Assembly (NCBI GenBank): GCA_000717735.1 | Contig: JOBE01000038.1 | Coordinates: 68,410-132,409, forward strand | DNA length: 64,000 bases | Source: Streptomyces griseoluteus | GTDB taxonomy: Bacteria > Actinomycetota > Actinomycetes > Streptomycetales > Streptomycetaceae | Direction of reading: 5' to 3' | In this document: positions 8,068 to 19,439 of the stretch, piece after piece | Layout: each line of letters opens with the position of its first letter | Numbering within the stretch: position 1 is the stretch's first letter | Program-made: the position numbers and the translations under genes | Notes under the pieces: generated by a model | What the model was told of the DNA's origin: nothing | What the model saw: the letters and a program-made list of their open reading frames with translations, nothing else | The model's database searches: none

Positions 8068-9207
8068 TCAGGTCCGCCCGTTGAAGGCGTCCTTCAGCCG
8101 CGAGAACAGCCCCTGCTGACCGGGCTGGAACTGGCCGGTGGGCCGCTCCTCGCCGCGCAGCTTGGCCAGTTCGCGCAGGAGGCGCTCCTGCTCCGCGTCG
8201 AGCTTGCCCGGGGTCTGCACCTCGACGTGCACGATCAGGTCGCCCCGGCCGTTGCCGCGGAGGTGCGTGACGCCCCGGCCGTGCAGCGGGATCGACTGGC
8301 CGGACTGGGTGCCCGGACGGATGTCGATCTCCTCGAGGCCGTCGAGGGTCTGCAGCTGCACCTTGGTGCCGAGCGCGGCCGCGGTCATCGGCAGGGTGAC
8401 CGTGCAGTGCAGGTCGTCGCCGCGCCGCTGGAACATGTCGTGCGGGGTCTCGTGGATCTCGACGTACAGGTCGCCGGCGGGGCCACCGCCGGGGCCGACC
8501 TCTCCCTCGCCCGCGAGCTGGATCCGGGTGCCGTTGTCGACACCGGCCGGGATCTTGACCGTGAGGGTGCGACGGGACCTGACCCGGCCGTCGCCCGCGC
8601 ACTCGGGGCACGGGGTCGGGACGACGGTGCCGAAGCCCTGGCACTGCGGGCAGGGGCGCGAGGTCATGACCTGGCCGAGGAAGGACCGGGTGACCTGCGA
8701 GACCTCGCCGCGGCCGCGGCACATGTCGCAGGTCTGCGCGGAGGTACCGGGTGCGGCGCCCTCGCCCGAGCAGGTCGTACAGACGACCGCCGTGTCGACC
8801 TGGATGTCCTTGGTCGTACCGAAGGCCGCCTCGTTGAGGTCGATCTCCAGACGGATCATGGCGTCCTGGCCGCGGCGGGTCCGCGAGCGCGGGCCGCGCT
8901 GCGAGGCCGTGCCGAAGAAGGCGTCCATGATGTCGGAGAAGTTGCCGAAGCCACCCGCGCCGAAGCCGCCCGCGCCGCCTCCGCCGGAGGCCGAGAGCGG
9001 GTCGCCGCCGAGGTCGTAGACCTGCTTCTTCTGCGGGTCCGAGAGGACCTCGTAGGCGGCGTTGATCTCCTTGAAGCGTTCCTGCGTCTTGGGATCGGGA
9101 TTGACGTCCGGGTGCAGCTCGCGGGCGAGCCTCCGGAAGGCCTTCTTGATCTCGTCCTGGGAAGCGTCGCGGCGCACGCCGAGTACGGCGTAGTAGTCCG
9201 TGGCCAC
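8068..9207 (-). CDS. dnaJ: chaperone DnaJ (Hsp40)
   Basis: A 379-aa type I J-protein that stimulates DnaK. The J-domain spans residues 1-66 with HPD at 32-34. A Gly/Phe-rich stretch (GGAGGFGAGGFGNF) follows, then four CxxCxGxG zinc modules (CTTCSGEG, CDMCRGRG, CPQCQGFG, CPECAGDG), and then the substrate-binding beta domains. The GTG start directly abuts the hrcA stop, so the two genes form an operon. Actinobacteria usually have a second dnaJ beside dnaK; this hrcA-linked copy is the one often called dnaJ2. Confidence 0.97.
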   Translation of the reverse strand: MATDYYAVLGVRRDASQDEIKKAFRRLARELHPDVNPDPKTQERFKEINAAYEVLSDPQKKQVYDLGGDPLSASGGGGAGGFGAGGFGNFSDIMDAFFGTASQRGPRSRTRRGQDAMIRLEIDLNEAAFGTTKDIQVDTAVVCTTCSGEGAAPGTSAQTCDMCRGRGEVSQVTRSFLGQVMTSRPCPQCQGFGTVVPTPCPECAGDGRVRSRRTLTVKIPAGVDNGTRIQLAGEGEVGPGGGPAGDLYVEIHETPHDMFQRRGDDLHCTVTLPMTAAALGTKVQLQTLDGLEEIDIRPGTQSGQSIPLHGRGVTHLRGNGRGDLIVHVEVQTPGKLDAEQERLLRELAKLRGEERPTGQFQPGQQGLFSRLKDAFNGRT

Positions 9208-10227
9208 TTACGACTCCGCCAGGATCTGTCCGACGTAACGTGCCACTGCGCGTACCGCTCCCATCGTTCCGGGGTAGTCCATGCGGGTCGGTCCGACCAC
9301 GCCGAGTTTGGCGACTGCTTCGCCGCCCGAACCGTAGCCGACCGAGACGACGGACGTGGAGCTCAGCCCCTCGTGGGCGTTCTCGTGCCCGATGCGTACG
9401 GTCATGCCCGATTCCTTGGCCTCGCCCAGCAGCTTGAGGAGCACGACCTGCTCCTCCAGAGCTTCGAGGACGGGCCTGATCATCAGGGGGAAGTCGTGTC
9501 CGAAGCGGGTGAGATTGGCGGTGCCGCCGATCATCAGCCGCTCCTCGTGCTCCTCGACCAGGCTTTCGAGGAGGGTCGCGAGCACGGTCGTGACCGTGGC
9601 GCGGTCCTCGGTCTCCTCGAAGGACTCGGGGAGGTCCTGCACCAGCTGCGGCACGTCGGCGAACCGGCGGCCGACGACCCGGCTGTTGAGCCGGGCCCGC
9701 AGATCGGCGAGCGAGGTCTCCCCGAAGGGCGCGGGGCAGTCGATGAGCCGCTGCTCGACGCGACCGGTGTCCGTGATGAGCACCAGCATCAGGCGGGCGG
9801 GGGCCAGCGAGAGCAGCTCCACGTGCCGGACGGTCGAGCGGGTCAGCGAGGGGTACTGGACGACGGCGACCTGGCGGGTCAGCTGGGCGAGCAGCCGGAC
9901 CGTGCGGCCGACGACGTCGTCGAGGTCCACCGCGCCGTCGAGGAAGTTGTGGATGGCCCGGCGCTCGGGCGTCGACAGCGGCTTGACGCCGGCGAGCCGG
10001 TCGACGAAGAGCCGGTAGCCCTTGTCGGTCGGAATGCGGCCGGCGCTGGTGTGGGGCTGGGCGATGAAGCCCTCCTCCTCCAGGACGGCCATGTCGTTGC
10101 GCACCGTGGCCGGCGAGACGCCGAGCTTGTGGCGCTCGGTGAGCGCCTTGGAGCCGACGGGCTCCTCCGTCCCGACGTAGTCCTGGACGATGGCGCGCAG
10201 CACCTCGAGTCTGCGTTCGCTGAGCAT
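9208..10227 (-). CDS. hrcA: heat-inducible transcription repressor HrcA
   Basis: The repressor binds CIRCE operators and is thought to be kept active by GroEL. The 339-aa protein starts [18 protein letters not shown] and carries the winged-helix segment [18 protein letters not shown]. The GAF-like C-terminal domain follows, ending [18 protein letters not shown] at 10227 is preceded by GGAGGT at 7 nt; a longer open frame upstream would run through the operator and is rejected. A CIRCE element lies 45 bp upstream, so the hrcA-dnaJ operon should be self-repressed. Confidence 0.97.
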   Translation of the reverse strand: MLSERRLEVLRAIVQDYVGTEEPVGSKALTERHKLGVSPATVRNDMAVLEEEGFIAQPHTSAGRIPTDKGYRLFVDRLAGVKPLSTPERRAIHNFLDGAVDLDDVVGRTVRLLAQLTRQVAVVQYPSLTRSTVRHVELLSLAPARLMLVLITDTGRVEQRLIDCPAPFGETSLADLRARLNSRVVGRRFADVPQLVQDLPESFEETEDRATVTTVLATLLESLVEEHEERLMIGGTANLTRFGHDFPLMIRPVLEALEEQVVLLKLLGEAKESGMTVRIGHENAHEGLSSTSVVSVGYGSGGEAVAKLGVVGPTRMDYPGTMGAVRAVARYVGQILAES

Positions 10228-10272
10228 CGTGCGCACCTCCAGCTCTCGTCGTCGTTCCGGTTGCTCCGCATT

Positions 10273-10297
10273 TGGCACTCGCCCTGTTCGAGTGCCA
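10273..10297. promoter_or_regulatory. CIRCE operator (HrcA binding site)
   Basis: TGGCACTC, nine bases, GAGTGCCA: both 8-bp arms match perfectly and the spacer is the canonical 9 nt. It lies between the hrcA promoter and the hrcA start codon, the standard place for HrcA autorepression. The outermost bases differ from the TTAGCACTC consensus by one position, as often in high-GC hosts. Confidence 0.95.
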
Positions 10298-10311
10298 GCG
10301 ATCCCCCGGCC

Positions 10312-10342
10312 AGTGTACGGCGGCGGGCGTCGCTCCTGGCAA
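10312..10342 (-). promoter_or_regulatory. putative hrcA-dnaJ promoter
   Basis: On the minus strand TTGCCA (10337-10342) and TACACT (10312-10317) are separated by 19 bp, slightly long for a vegetative promoter. The -10 box is 14 bp upstream of the CIRCE element, so transcription would start at or just before the operator. Confidence 0.55.
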
Positions 10343-10363
10343 GGTGGCGGCGCTCCCACCGGT

Positions 10364-10369
10364 TAGCGT
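10364..10369 (+). promoter_or_regulatory. -10 box for a leaderless transcript
   Basis: TAGCGT ends exactly 6 nt before the ATG of the metallo-beta-lactamase gene, and no Shine-Dalgarno sequence precedes that ATG. This spacing puts +1 at the start codon. Confidence 0.55.
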
Positions 10370-10375
10370 CGCCTC

Positions 10376-11104
10376 ATGGACGTGGATTGGGAAGCGTACG
10401 GATGGGAGCGGCTCGCGGACGGGGTGGGCCGGCGACGGCTGCCCCGCTGGGACGCCACGGTCGGGCTTGTCCTGGGTGAACGGGCCGTGCTGCTGTACGA
10501 CACGGGCTCGTCGCTCGCGGAGGGCGCCGAGCTGCGGGCCCAGATCGCGGGCCTCACGGACGGCCGCGAAGTGACGCACATCGCACTCGGCCACCCCCAT
10601 TTCGACCATGTGCTGGGCACGGCGGCGTTCGCGGACGCGGAGGTCTTCGGCGCGGTCGGCTCGGACGAGCTGCTCGGCCGGGTGCGGGACCGGCAGGAAC
10701 TGCGCGGGGACGCGGTACGGCACGGGCTCGATCCGGTGGCGGCCGCGGAGGCGGTGGACGCCCTGGTGGCCCCGCGGCACGTGGTCTCGGGCGAGTGGAC
10801 GCTCGACCTGGGAGGCCGGCAGGTCCTCCTGGCGAACGTGGGCCCCGGCCACACGGGCCACGACCTGGTGCTCCTGGTGCCGGGCGAGCGGGAGGTGGTG
10901 TTCTGCGGCGACCTGGTCGAGGAGTCGGGCGAGCCGCAGGCCGGGCCGGACGCGATCCCCTCCCGCTGGCCGGACGCGCTCGACCGGCTGCTGCGGCTCG
11001 GCGGCGAGGAGGCGGTGTACGTGCCGGGGCACGGGGCGGTGGTGGACGCCACGTTCGTACGGGCACAGCGCGATGAACTGGCACACCGCTTCCACGTGGC
11101 CTAA
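10376..11104 (+). CDS. metallo-beta-lactamase fold hydrolase
   Basis: A 242-aa MBL-fold enzyme. The zinc site reads LGHPHFDHVLG (HxHxDH, about residue 73), with GPGHTGHD supplying the next histidine, VFCGDL the bridging aspartate and YVPGHGAVV the last histidine. This is the full ligand set of the glyoxalase II-like group, but the substrate is unknown. It is divergent from hrcA with a 148-bp shared region. The -10 box 6 nt before the ATG suggests a leaderless message. The DUF3097 gene follows after 10 bp, so the two probably share a transcript. Confidence 0.85.
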   Translation: MDVDWEAYGWERLADGVGRRRLPRWDATVGLVLGERAVLLYDTGSSLAEGAELRAQIAGLTDGREVTHIALGHPHFDHVLGTAAFADAEVFGAVGSDELLGRVRDRQELRGDAVRHGLDPVAAAEAVDALVAPRHVVSGEWTLDLGGRQVLLANVGPGHTGHDLVLLVPGEREVVFCGDLVEESGEPQAGPDAIPSRWPDALDRLLRLGGEEAVYVPGHGAVVDATFVRAQRDELAHRFHVA

Positions 11105-11114
11105 CGTCACCGAA

Positions 11115-11918
11115 ATGCGCAGCTACAACCCGGACCTGACGCCGTCCTGGAAGAAGCCGAAGCCCGTCCCGGAGATCCCGGCCGACCGCGACCTCGTCGT
11201 CGAGGAGGTCGCCACGGGCTTCTGCGGGGCGGTGATCCGCTGCGAGGCGGGCACGGTGACGCTGGAGGACCGCTTCGGCAAGCACCGGGTGTTCCCGATG
11301 GAGCCGCGCGGCTTCCTCCTGGAGGGCCGGGTGGTGACCCTTGTCCGCCCGGTCGCGGCCCCCGCCCGCCCCACCCGTACGGCCTCGGGCTCGGTCGCGG
11401 TGCCGGGCGCACGCGCGCGCGTGGCGCGGGCCGGGCGGATCTACGTCGAGGGCCGCCACGACGCCGAGCTCGTGGAGCGGGTCTGGGGCGACGACCTGCG
11501 GATCGAGGGCGTGGTCGTGGAGTACCTGGAGGGCGTCGACGACCTGCCGTCGATCGTGGCGGACTTCGCCCCCGCCCCGGACGCTCGCCTGGGGGTCCTG
11601 GTGGACCACCTGGTCCCGGGTTCGAAGGAGTCGCGGATCGCCGCGCAGGTGACCTCCCCGGACGTGCTGGTCGTCGGCCACCCGTACATCGACGTCTGGG
11701 AGGCGGTGAAGCCGTCGTCGGTGGGCATCCGGGCGTGGCCGCGGGTCCCCAGGGGCCAGGACTGGAAGACGGGCGTGTGCCGCGCGCTGGGCTGGCCGCA
11801 CGACAACACCGGCGCGGCCTGGCAGCACATCCTGTCGAGGGTCACGTCGTACAAGGACCTGGAACCGGAACTCCTGGGCCGCGTGGAGGAGCTGATCGAC
11901 TTCGTGACGGCGCCGTAG
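11115..11918 (+). CDS. DUF3097 family protein
   Basis: A 267-aa actinobacterial protein that I recognise as the DUF3097 type. It starts RSYNPDLTPSWKKPKPVPEIPA, continues with an OB-like strand region (VTLEDRFGKHRVFPMEPRGF), and then a Toprim-like segment: RIYVEGRHDAELVERVWG with an acidic LVDHLVPGSKE loop. Toprim similarity hints at nucleic-acid or nucleotide chemistry, but no function is established as far as I know. ATG at 11115 lies 10 bp after the upstream stop. The long open frame further upstream is a shadow of the MBL gene. Confidence 0.8.
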   Translation: MRSYNPDLTPSWKKPKPVPEIPADRDLVVEEVATGFCGAVIRCEAGTVTLEDRFGKHRVFPMEPRGFLLEGRVVTLVRPVAAPARPTRTASGSVAVPGARARVARAGRIYVEGRHDAELVERVWGDDLRIEGVVVEYLEGVDDLPSIVADFAPAPDARLGVLVDHLVPGSKESRIAAQVTSPDVLVVGHPYIDVWEAVKPSSVGIRAWPRVPRGQDWKTGVCRALGWPHDNTGAAWQHILSRVTSYKDLEPELLGRVEELIDFVTAP

Positions 11919-12257
11919 GGGCCTTCCCGCCCCCGTGCGAACGGGGGTGCCTCGCCGGGGCCCGGTCGGATAGCGTGCGCGGCATGTCGAGCCCCGAGTC
12001 GGACACGTCGGGGGCTTTCGGTCACGCCGTCAGCCCCTGAACCCCTGAGTTCTCACGGGCCCTTGCGTCCGTACGGCCCCTGAGGCCGCACGAACCACCC
12101 GGCCCTTCGAACCACCGGGTCCCTGCGGACCGCTGGGTTCGCAGTCCTGCCACCTTGTCGTCCCGCCGCCCTCCGCGGCCGGACGCGTGTGCCCGTGGGT
12201 GCTGACCGCGGTGACGAGATGCCTCTGCCGTCATTCTCCTCACCCCGGAGCCACTCG
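11919..12257 (+). promoter_or_regulatory. 339-bp leader with 18-codon uORF before the exporter gene
   Basis: No full gene fits here. An 18-codon ORF at 11984-12040 (MSSPESDTSGAFGHAVSP) begins 7 nt after TAGCGT, the spacing of a leaderless start. It is followed by short hairpins: GGCC-loop-GGCC near 12075, a direct repeat CGAACCACC(C)GG at about 12091-12118, and GGTCC-CTGC-GGACC at 12118-12131. This may be a translational or transcriptional attenuator for the exporter, but this is inference only. Confidence 0.4.
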
Positions 12258-13448
12258 ATGCCCCTCCCGCTCTTTCTGCTCGCCCTGGCGGTCTTCGCCA
12301 TGGGCACCTCGGAATTCATGCTCGCCGGTCTCGTGCCGGACATCGCCTCCGACCTCGGTGTCACGGTCGGCAGCGCGGGCCTGCTCACCTCGGCCTTCGC
12401 CGTCGGAATGATCGTCGGCGCCCCGCTCCTGGCCGCTCTCGCCCGCACCTGGCCGGTGCGGGCGAGCCTGCTCGGGTTCGTCCTCGTGTTCTCGGCGGCG
12501 CACGTCCTGGGCGCCGTCACCACCAGCTTCGCCGTCCTGTTCGCCACCAGGGTCGTCGCGGCCCTCGCGAACGCCGGGTTCCTGGCCCTGGCCCTGACGA
12601 CCGCCACCCGGCTCGTGCCGCCGGACCGGAAGGGGCGCGCGCTGGCCGTGCTGCTGTCGGGGACGACGGTGGCCACGATCGCCGGGGTCCCCGCGGGATC
12701 GCTGCTCGGCACGCTGCTCGACTGGCGGGCCACGTTCTGGGCCGTCGCCGCGCTCTGCCTGCCCGCGGCCCTCGGCGTCCTCCGGGGATTCCCGGCGCGG
12801 CCCGCTCAGGAGGGCACGGCCGAGGTGCCGGACCTGCGCGCGGAGCTGGCGCGGCTCAGGCGGCCGCGGCTGCTCCTGGTGATGCTGCTCGGCGCCCTGG
12901 TGAACGCGGCGACCTTCGCCGGCTTCACGTTCCTGGCGCCCGTCGTGACCGGTTCCGCCGGGCTCGGCGACCTGTGGGTCCCGGTCGCCCTTGTCCTCTT
13001 CGGGGTCGGCTCCTTCGCCGGGATCACCCTCGCGGGACGGTGGTCCGACCGGTACCCGGGCCAGGTCGTCGCGGTCGGCGGTCCGCTGCTGCTCGTCGGC
13101 TGGCCCGCCCTGGCCGTACTGGCCGACAAGCCGGTAGCGCTGCTCACCCTCGTGTTCGTGCAGGGCACGGCGTCGTTCGCACTGGGCGGCATCCTGATCG
13201 CGCGGGTCCTCCACGAGGCCGCGGGCGCCCCCACCATGGCCGGCTCCTACGCGACCGCGGCGCTCAACGTGGGGGCGGCCGCCGGACCGCTCGTCGCCGC
13301 CGTCGCCCTCAGGACCGGGGCGGGGACGCTCGGACCGCTGTGGGCGAGCGGCCTCCTCGTCCTGGGCGCACTGCTCATCGCCCTGCCGTCACGCGGGGTG
13401 CTGTCGGCGCAGGGGGCCGGCCGGCCTGATCGGCAAGAGACCGCCTAG
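12258..13448 (+). CDS. MFS drug exporter, chloramphenicol-resistance type
   Basis: A 396-aa, 12-helix antiporter. The N-terminus LALAVFAMGTSEFMLAGLV is the hallmark of the DHA1 chloramphenicol exporters (Cml/Cmx/Cmr group). Motif C-like TIAGVPAGSLLG and the central loop after PARPAQEG fit the family. ATG at 12258 is preceded by CGGAG at 7 nt; an upstream in-frame ATG at 12219 would add a polar 13-residue extension and is less likely. Its TAG stop shares the CTAG tetramer with the stop of hemW. The substrate is inferred from family resemblance only. Confidence 0.85.
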   Translation: MPLPLFLLALAVFAMGTSEFMLAGLVPDIASDLGVTVGSAGLLTSAFAVGMIVGAPLLAALARTWPVRASLLGFVLVFSAAHVLGAVTTSFAVLFATRVVAALANAGFLALALTTATRLVPPDRKGRALAVLLSGTTVATIAGVPAGSLLGTLLDWRATFWAVAALCLPAALGVLRGFPARPAQEGTAEVPDLRAELARLRRPRLLLVMLLGALVNAATFAGFTFLAPVVTGSAGLGDLWVPVALVLFGVGSFAGITLAGRWSDRYPGQVVAVGGPLLLVGWPALAVLADKPVALLTLVFVQGTASFALGGILIARVLHEAAGAPTMAGSYATAALNVGAAAGPLVAAVALRTGAGTLGPLWASGLLVLGALLIALPSRGVLSAQGAGRPDRQETA

Positions 13449-14686
13449 TCCACGAGGTCCCGCACGACCGCGTCGGCGAGCAGCCGCCCCCGCAAGGTCA
13501 GTACCGCGCGCCCGGCGGCGTACGGCCCGTCGTCGAGCAGGCCGTCGGCGAGGGCCTTGCGGGACGCCGCGAGGCCCGCCGGCTTGAGGAGGGACAGTTC
13601 GACACCCTCCTTGAGCCGCAGTTCGAGGAGCACGCGTTCGACTCTCCGGTCCTCGTCGGAGAGCAGCTCCCGTCCGGCCCCCGGCGACTTCCCGGCGGCC
13701 AGCGCGGCGGCGTACGCACCGGGATGCTTCACGTTCCACCAGCGGACGCCGCCGACGTGGCTGTGGGCGCCGGGGCCGGCGCCCCACCAGTCGGCCCCAC
13801 GCCAGTACAGCTCGTTGTGGAGACAGCGCCCGGCCTCGGACGTGGCCCAGTTGGAGACCTCGTACCACTCGAAGCCCGCGCCGGAGAGGACGTCCTCGGC
13901 GATCAGGTACCGGTCGGCGTGGACGTCGTCGTCGGTCATGGGCACCTCGCCGCGCCGGATGCGCCGCGCGAGCTGCGTACCCTCCTCGACGATCAGCGCG
14001 TACGCGCTGACGTGGTCGGGCCCGGCGCCGATGGCCGCGTCGAGCGAGGCCCGCCAGTCGTCGTCGGACTCGCCGGGGGTGCCGTAGATCAGGTCGAGGT
14101 TGACGTGCTCGAACCCGGCCGCCCGCGCCTCCGCGACGCACGCCTCGGGGCGCCCGGGGGTGTGCGTCCGGTCGAGGATCTTCAGGACGTGCTGCTTGGC
14201 GCTCTGCATGCCGAAGGAGATCCGGTTGAAGCCTCCGGCCCGCAGCTCCGCCAGATAGGCCGGGTTCACGGAGTCGGGATTGGCCTCGGTCGTCACCTCG
14301 GCGTCGTCCGCGAGCCCGAACTCCTCGCGGACGGCCCCCAGCATGCGTACGAGATCACCGGCGGCGAGCAGCGTGGGCGTACCTCCGCCGACGAACAGGG
14401 TCCGCACCGGCCTCGGGTCGTCCCCGAGCACCTTCCGGGCGAGCCGGATCTCCTCGACGACCTGCTCGGCGTAGTTGTCCCGGGAGGCGAGCACGCCCCC
14501 GGTCCCGCGCAGCTCACTGGCCGTGTAGGTGTTGAAGTCGCAGTACCCGCAGCGCGTCGCGCAGTACGGCACGTGCAGGTAGAACCCGAGCGGCCGCTCC
14601 CCTGCCCCTTCCAGGGCGTGCGGGGGCAGCGCCCCGTCGTCGGGAACGGTCTCACCATCGGGCAGTACGGAAGGCATGAGCCCCAT
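13445..14686 (-). CDS. hemW: radical SAM heme chaperone HemW
   Basis: A 413-aa radical SAM protein. YLHVPYCATRCGYCDFNTY gives the CxxxCxxC cluster motif plus the following Phe typical of HemW/HemN-like proteins. FVGGGTPTLL and the EANPDS strand follow, then ISFGMQSA and the NLDLIYGTPGES segment. The ending carries the HemN C-terminal domain. True coproporphyrinogen oxidases (HemN) are longer, so the HemW (heme-transfer) reading is favoured. The start is ATG at 14686 or 14677. Convergent with the exporter, with overlapping stop codons. Confidence 0.93.
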   Translation of the reverse strand: MGLMPSVLPDGETVPDDGALPPHALEGAGERPLGFYLHVPYCATRCGYCDFNTYTASELRGTGGVLASRDNYAEQVVEEIRLARKVLGDDPRPVRTLFVGGGTPTLLAAGDLVRMLGAVREEFGLADDAEVTTEANPDSVNPAYLAELRAGGFNRISFGMQSAKQHVLKILDRTHTPGRPEACVAEARAAGFEHVNLDLIYGTPGESDDDWRASLDAAIGAGPDHVSAYALIVEEGTQLARRIRRGEVPMTDDDVHADRYLIAEDVLSGAGFEWYEVSNWATSEAGRCLHNELYWRGADWWGAGPGAHSHVGGVRWWNVKHPGAYAAALAAGKSPGAGRELLSDEDRRVERVLLELRLKEGVELSLLKPAGLAASRKALADGLLDDGPYAAGRAVLTLRGRLLADAVVRDLVD

Positions 14687-14747
14687 TGTCCCGTACTGCC
14701 CGAGGTGAACGCCCGGCCTGTGGACAACCTCTCCACAGGGGCGAGGG

Positions 14748-16625
<1,878 letters not shown>

Positions 16626-16789
16626 GACGTCCTCCGGGCGGCGGCGGTGCCTTCTGGTGGTTCGTAAAACTAACTGGCGAGTAACCTTCGAGCCGGGATC
16701 AGAGTAAAGGCCTGGGGACCGGCGCGTAAGGGTCTGCAGGGCGTCGCTTGACGTCGCTTCAATAACGAACGAACCCGCGTACCGATGCA

Positions 16790-16826
16790 GAACGGGCCCA
16801 CGCGCGCTCTGCACGTGGGCCCGTTC
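16790..16826 (-). terminator. terminator after lepA
   Basis: A 13-bp perfect stem (GAACGGGCCCACG and its complement) with an 11-nt loop, 21 bp beyond the lepA stop on its downstream side. Confidence 0.85.
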
Positions 16827-16846
16827 ATCGACTGACTCCGCGGCGA

Positions 16847-18712
16847 CTACTTCTTCTTGCCGGAGGACTCGTCGCTCGACAGGACGGCGATGAAGGCCTC
16901 CTGCGGCACCTCCACCGAGCCGACCATCTTCATGCGCTTCTTGCCTTCCTTCTGCTTCTCGAGCAGCTTCCGCTTACGGGAGATGTCACCGCCGTAGCAC
17001 TTGGCGAGGACGTCCTTGCGGATGGCGCGGATGGTCTCGCGGGCGATGACCCGGGAGCCGATCGCGGCCTGGATCGGCACCTCGAAGGCCTGCCGCGGGA
17101 TGAGCTCGCGCAGCTTGGCGACGAGCCGCACACCGTAGGCGTACGCGGCGTCCTTGTGGGTGACGGCGGAGAACGCGTCGACCTTGTCGCCGTGCAGCAG
17201 GATGTCGACCTTGACCAGGCTGGAGGCCTGCTCGCCGGTGGGCTCGTAGTCGAGGGAGGCGTAACCGCGCGTCTTGGACTTCAGCTGGTCGAAGAAGTCG
17301 AAGACGATCTCCGCGAGGGGCAGGGTGTACCGGATCTCGACCCGGTCCTCGGAGAGGTAGTCCATGCCGAGAAGGGTGCCGCGGCGGGTCTGGCACAGCT
17401 CCATGATCGCGCCGATGAACTCGGTCGGGGCCAGGACCGTGGCGCGTACGACGGGCTCGTACACGTCGTTGATCTTGCCCTCGGGGAACTCGCTCGGGTT
17501 CGTGACCGTGTGCTCGCTGCCGTCCTCCATGACCACGCGGTACACGACGTTCGGCGCGGTGGCGATCAGGTCGAGCCCGAACTCGCGCTCGAGCCGCTCA
17601 CGGATCACGTCGAGGTGGAGCAGTCCCAGGAAACCGACGCGGAAGCCGAAGCCGAGCGCGGCGGAGGTCTCCGGCTCGTAGACGAGGGCGGCGTCGTTCA
17701 GCTGGAGCTTGTCGAGGGCCTCGCGGAGGTCCGGGTACTCCGAGCCGTCCAGCGGGTAGAGGCCCGAGAACACCATCGGCTTCGGGTCCTTGTAGCCGCC
17801 GAGGGCCTCGGTGGCGCCCTTGTTCAGGGAGGTGATCGTGTCACCGACCTTGGACTGACGGACGTCCTTCACGCCGGTGATGATGTAGCCGACCTCGCCG
17901 ACGCCGATGCCGTCGGCCGGCGTCATCTCGGGGGACGAGACGCCGATCTCCAGGAGCTCGTGGGTGGCGCCGGTCGACATCATCTTGATGCGCTCGCGCT
18001 TGTTGAGCTGGCCGTCGACGACACGGACGTAGGTCACCACGCCCCGGTACGAGTCGTACACGGAGTCGAAGATCATCGCGCGGGCGGGGGCGTCGGCGAC
18101 ACCGACGGGCGCCGGGACGTCCCGGACGACCCGGTCGAGCAGCGCGTCGACGCCGACACCGGTCTTCGCCGAGACCTTGAGGACGTCCTCCGGCTGGCAG
18201 CCGATGAGGTTCGCGAGCTCCTCGGAGAACTTCTCCGGCTGGGCGGCCGGCAGGTCGATCTTGTTCAGGACCGGGACGATGGTGAGGTCGTTCTCCATCG
18301 CCAGGTACAGGTTGGCGAGGGTCTGCGCCTCGATGCCCTGGGCCGCGTCGACCAGGAGGACGGTGCCCTCACAGGCCGCGAGCGAACGCGAGACCTCGTA
18401 CGTGAAGTCGACGTGCCCGGGGGTATCGATCATGTTCAGGATGTGCGTGGCGCCCTGGGACGGCCCCTCGGTCGGCGCCCACGGCAGCCGGACCGCCTGG
18501 GACTTGATCGTGATGCCGCGCTCCCGCTCGATGTCCATCCGGTCGAGATACTGGGCACGCATCTGCCGCTGGTCGACCACACCGGTCAGCTGGAGCATCC
18601 GGTCGGCGAGCGTGGACTTGCCGTGGTCGATGTGCGCGATGATGCAGAAGTTGCGGATCAGAGCCGGGTCGGTACGGCTCGGCTCGGGCACGTTGGTAGG
18701 AGTCGCGGGCAC
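16847..18712 (-). CDS. lepA: translation elongation factor 4 (LepA)
   Basis: A 621-aa ribosome-associated GTPase. G1 is [14 protein letters not shown], switch II is [14 protein letters not shown], and G4 is NKIDLP. The LepA-specific C-terminal end includes [20 protein letters not shown] and [16 protein letters not shown]. The length matches the family. I chose GTG at 18712 ([20 protein letters not shown]) rather than the much longer open frame, which runs through rpsT on the other strand. Divergent from rpsT with 184 bp between the starts. Confidence 0.97.
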   Translation of the reverse strand: MPATPTNVPEPSRTDPALIRNFCIIAHIDHGKSTLADRMLQLTGVVDQRQMRAQYLDRMDIERERGITIKSQAVRLPWAPTEGPSQGATHILNMIDTPGHVDFTYEVSRSLAACEGTVLLVDAAQGIEAQTLANLYLAMENDLTIVPVLNKIDLPAAQPEKFSEELANLIGCQPEDVLKVSAKTGVGVDALLDRVVRDVPAPVGVADAPARAMIFDSVYDSYRGVVTYVRVVDGQLNKRERIKMMSTGATHELLEIGVSSPEMTPADGIGVGEVGYIITGVKDVRQSKVGDTITSLNKGATEALGGYKDPKPMVFSGLYPLDGSEYPDLREALDKLQLNDAALVYEPETSAALGFGFRVGFLGLLHLDVIRERLEREFGLDLIATAPNVVYRVVMEDGSEHTVTNPSEFPEGKINDVYEPVVRATVLAPTEFIGAIMELCQTRRGTLLGMDYLSEDRVEIRYTLPLAEIVFDFFDQLKSKTRGYASLDYEPTGEQASSLVKVDILLHGDKVDAFSAVTHKDAAYAYGVRLVAKLRELIPRQAFEVPIQAAIGSRVIARETIRAIRKDVLAKCYGGDISRKRKLLEKQKEGKKRMKMVGSVEVPQEAFIAVLSSDESSGKKK

Positions 18713-18788
18713 GCAGGGTCTCGTCTCGGGGCGATGTCGGATCGATACGTAGGCTCCATGGTCCCATGCCCGTCGCCCTGCGCCCGGT

Positions 18789-18818
18789 TTGGGCGGGCGT
18801 GAGGGTGACTGATACTGT
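18789..18818 (+). promoter_or_regulatory. putative rpsT promoter
   Basis: TTGGGC (18789-18794) and TACTGT (18813-18818) are separated by 18 bp, a plausible vegetative promoter about 80 bp before the rpsT start codon. Confidence 0.5.
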
Positions 18819-18896
18819 GGACAGCTGTGTCTCGTGCGCCCTCTCAGCCTCGAGTCACACTCCAGAAGGAACATCGAACCTGTAAAGGCTCTTTTC

Positions 18897-19163
18897 GTGG
18901 CGAACATCAAGTCCCAGATCAAGCGGAACAAGACGAACGAGAAGGCGCGCCTGCGCAACAAGGCCGTCAAGTCCTCGCTCAAGACCGCGATCCGCAAGGC
19001 CCGCGAGGCCGTCGCCGCGGGTGACGTCGAGAAGGCCGTCGTGGCCACTCGCGCCGCCTCCCGCGCGCTCGACAAGGCTGTCTCGAAGGGTGTCATCCAC
19101 AAGAACGCCGCCGCCAACAAGAAGTCGGCGCTGGCCACCAAGGCTGCCGCTCTCCAGGGCTGA
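18897..19163 (+). CDS. rpsT: 30S ribosomal protein S20
   Basis: An 88-aa, very basic protein with the S20 signature: [20 protein letters not shown] at the start and [16 protein letters not shown] near the end. It binds 16S rRNA in the lower body of the 30S subunit. The GTG start gives the usual family length. As in many bacteria it is divergent from lepA. A hairpin at 19285-19325 is a likely terminator. Confidence 0.97.
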   Translation: MANIKSQIKRNKTNEKARLRNKAVKSSLKTAIRKAREAVAAGDVEKAVVATRAASRALDKAVSKGVIHKNAAANKKSALATKAAALQG

Positions 19164-19284
19164 GCTCTGATGTAACCGGCCGTACGGGACCCAGCGGGCC
19201 CTCTCTCCCGCTCCCGCCCGGCCACCAGGACTCGCACGCGGACGCGTTCGCCACGCGGGTGCGAGCCCACCCAGCTTGTACGAC

Positions 19285-19325
19285 GAAGGCCCCACGTCTC
19301 CTTCCCCAGGAGCGGCGGGGCCTTC
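19285..19325 (+). terminator. terminator downstream of rpsT
   Basis: GAAGGCCCC and GGGGCCTTC pair in a 9-bp stem with an inner CTCC/GGAG helix. A second hairpin (CTCGCAC/GTGCGAG) lies just upstream, at about 19209-19254. Confidence 0.65.
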
Positions 19326-19439
19326 GCCGCATCCCGGCCAGCAGCGCGGTCCGGGACCAGAGGCGGGGCGGCAGGGGCTGGACGAGGCCGAGCGGGGAGT
19401 GGCGGGGCCGGGGGCCGCGGCGGAAGCCGCCTTCCGCCG

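Noticed and set aside
6832..10479. Plus-strand ORF of 1,215 codons
   Set aside because: It runs antisense through the nitronate monooxygenase gene, dnaJ and hrcA, all of which have clear motifs on the minus strand.
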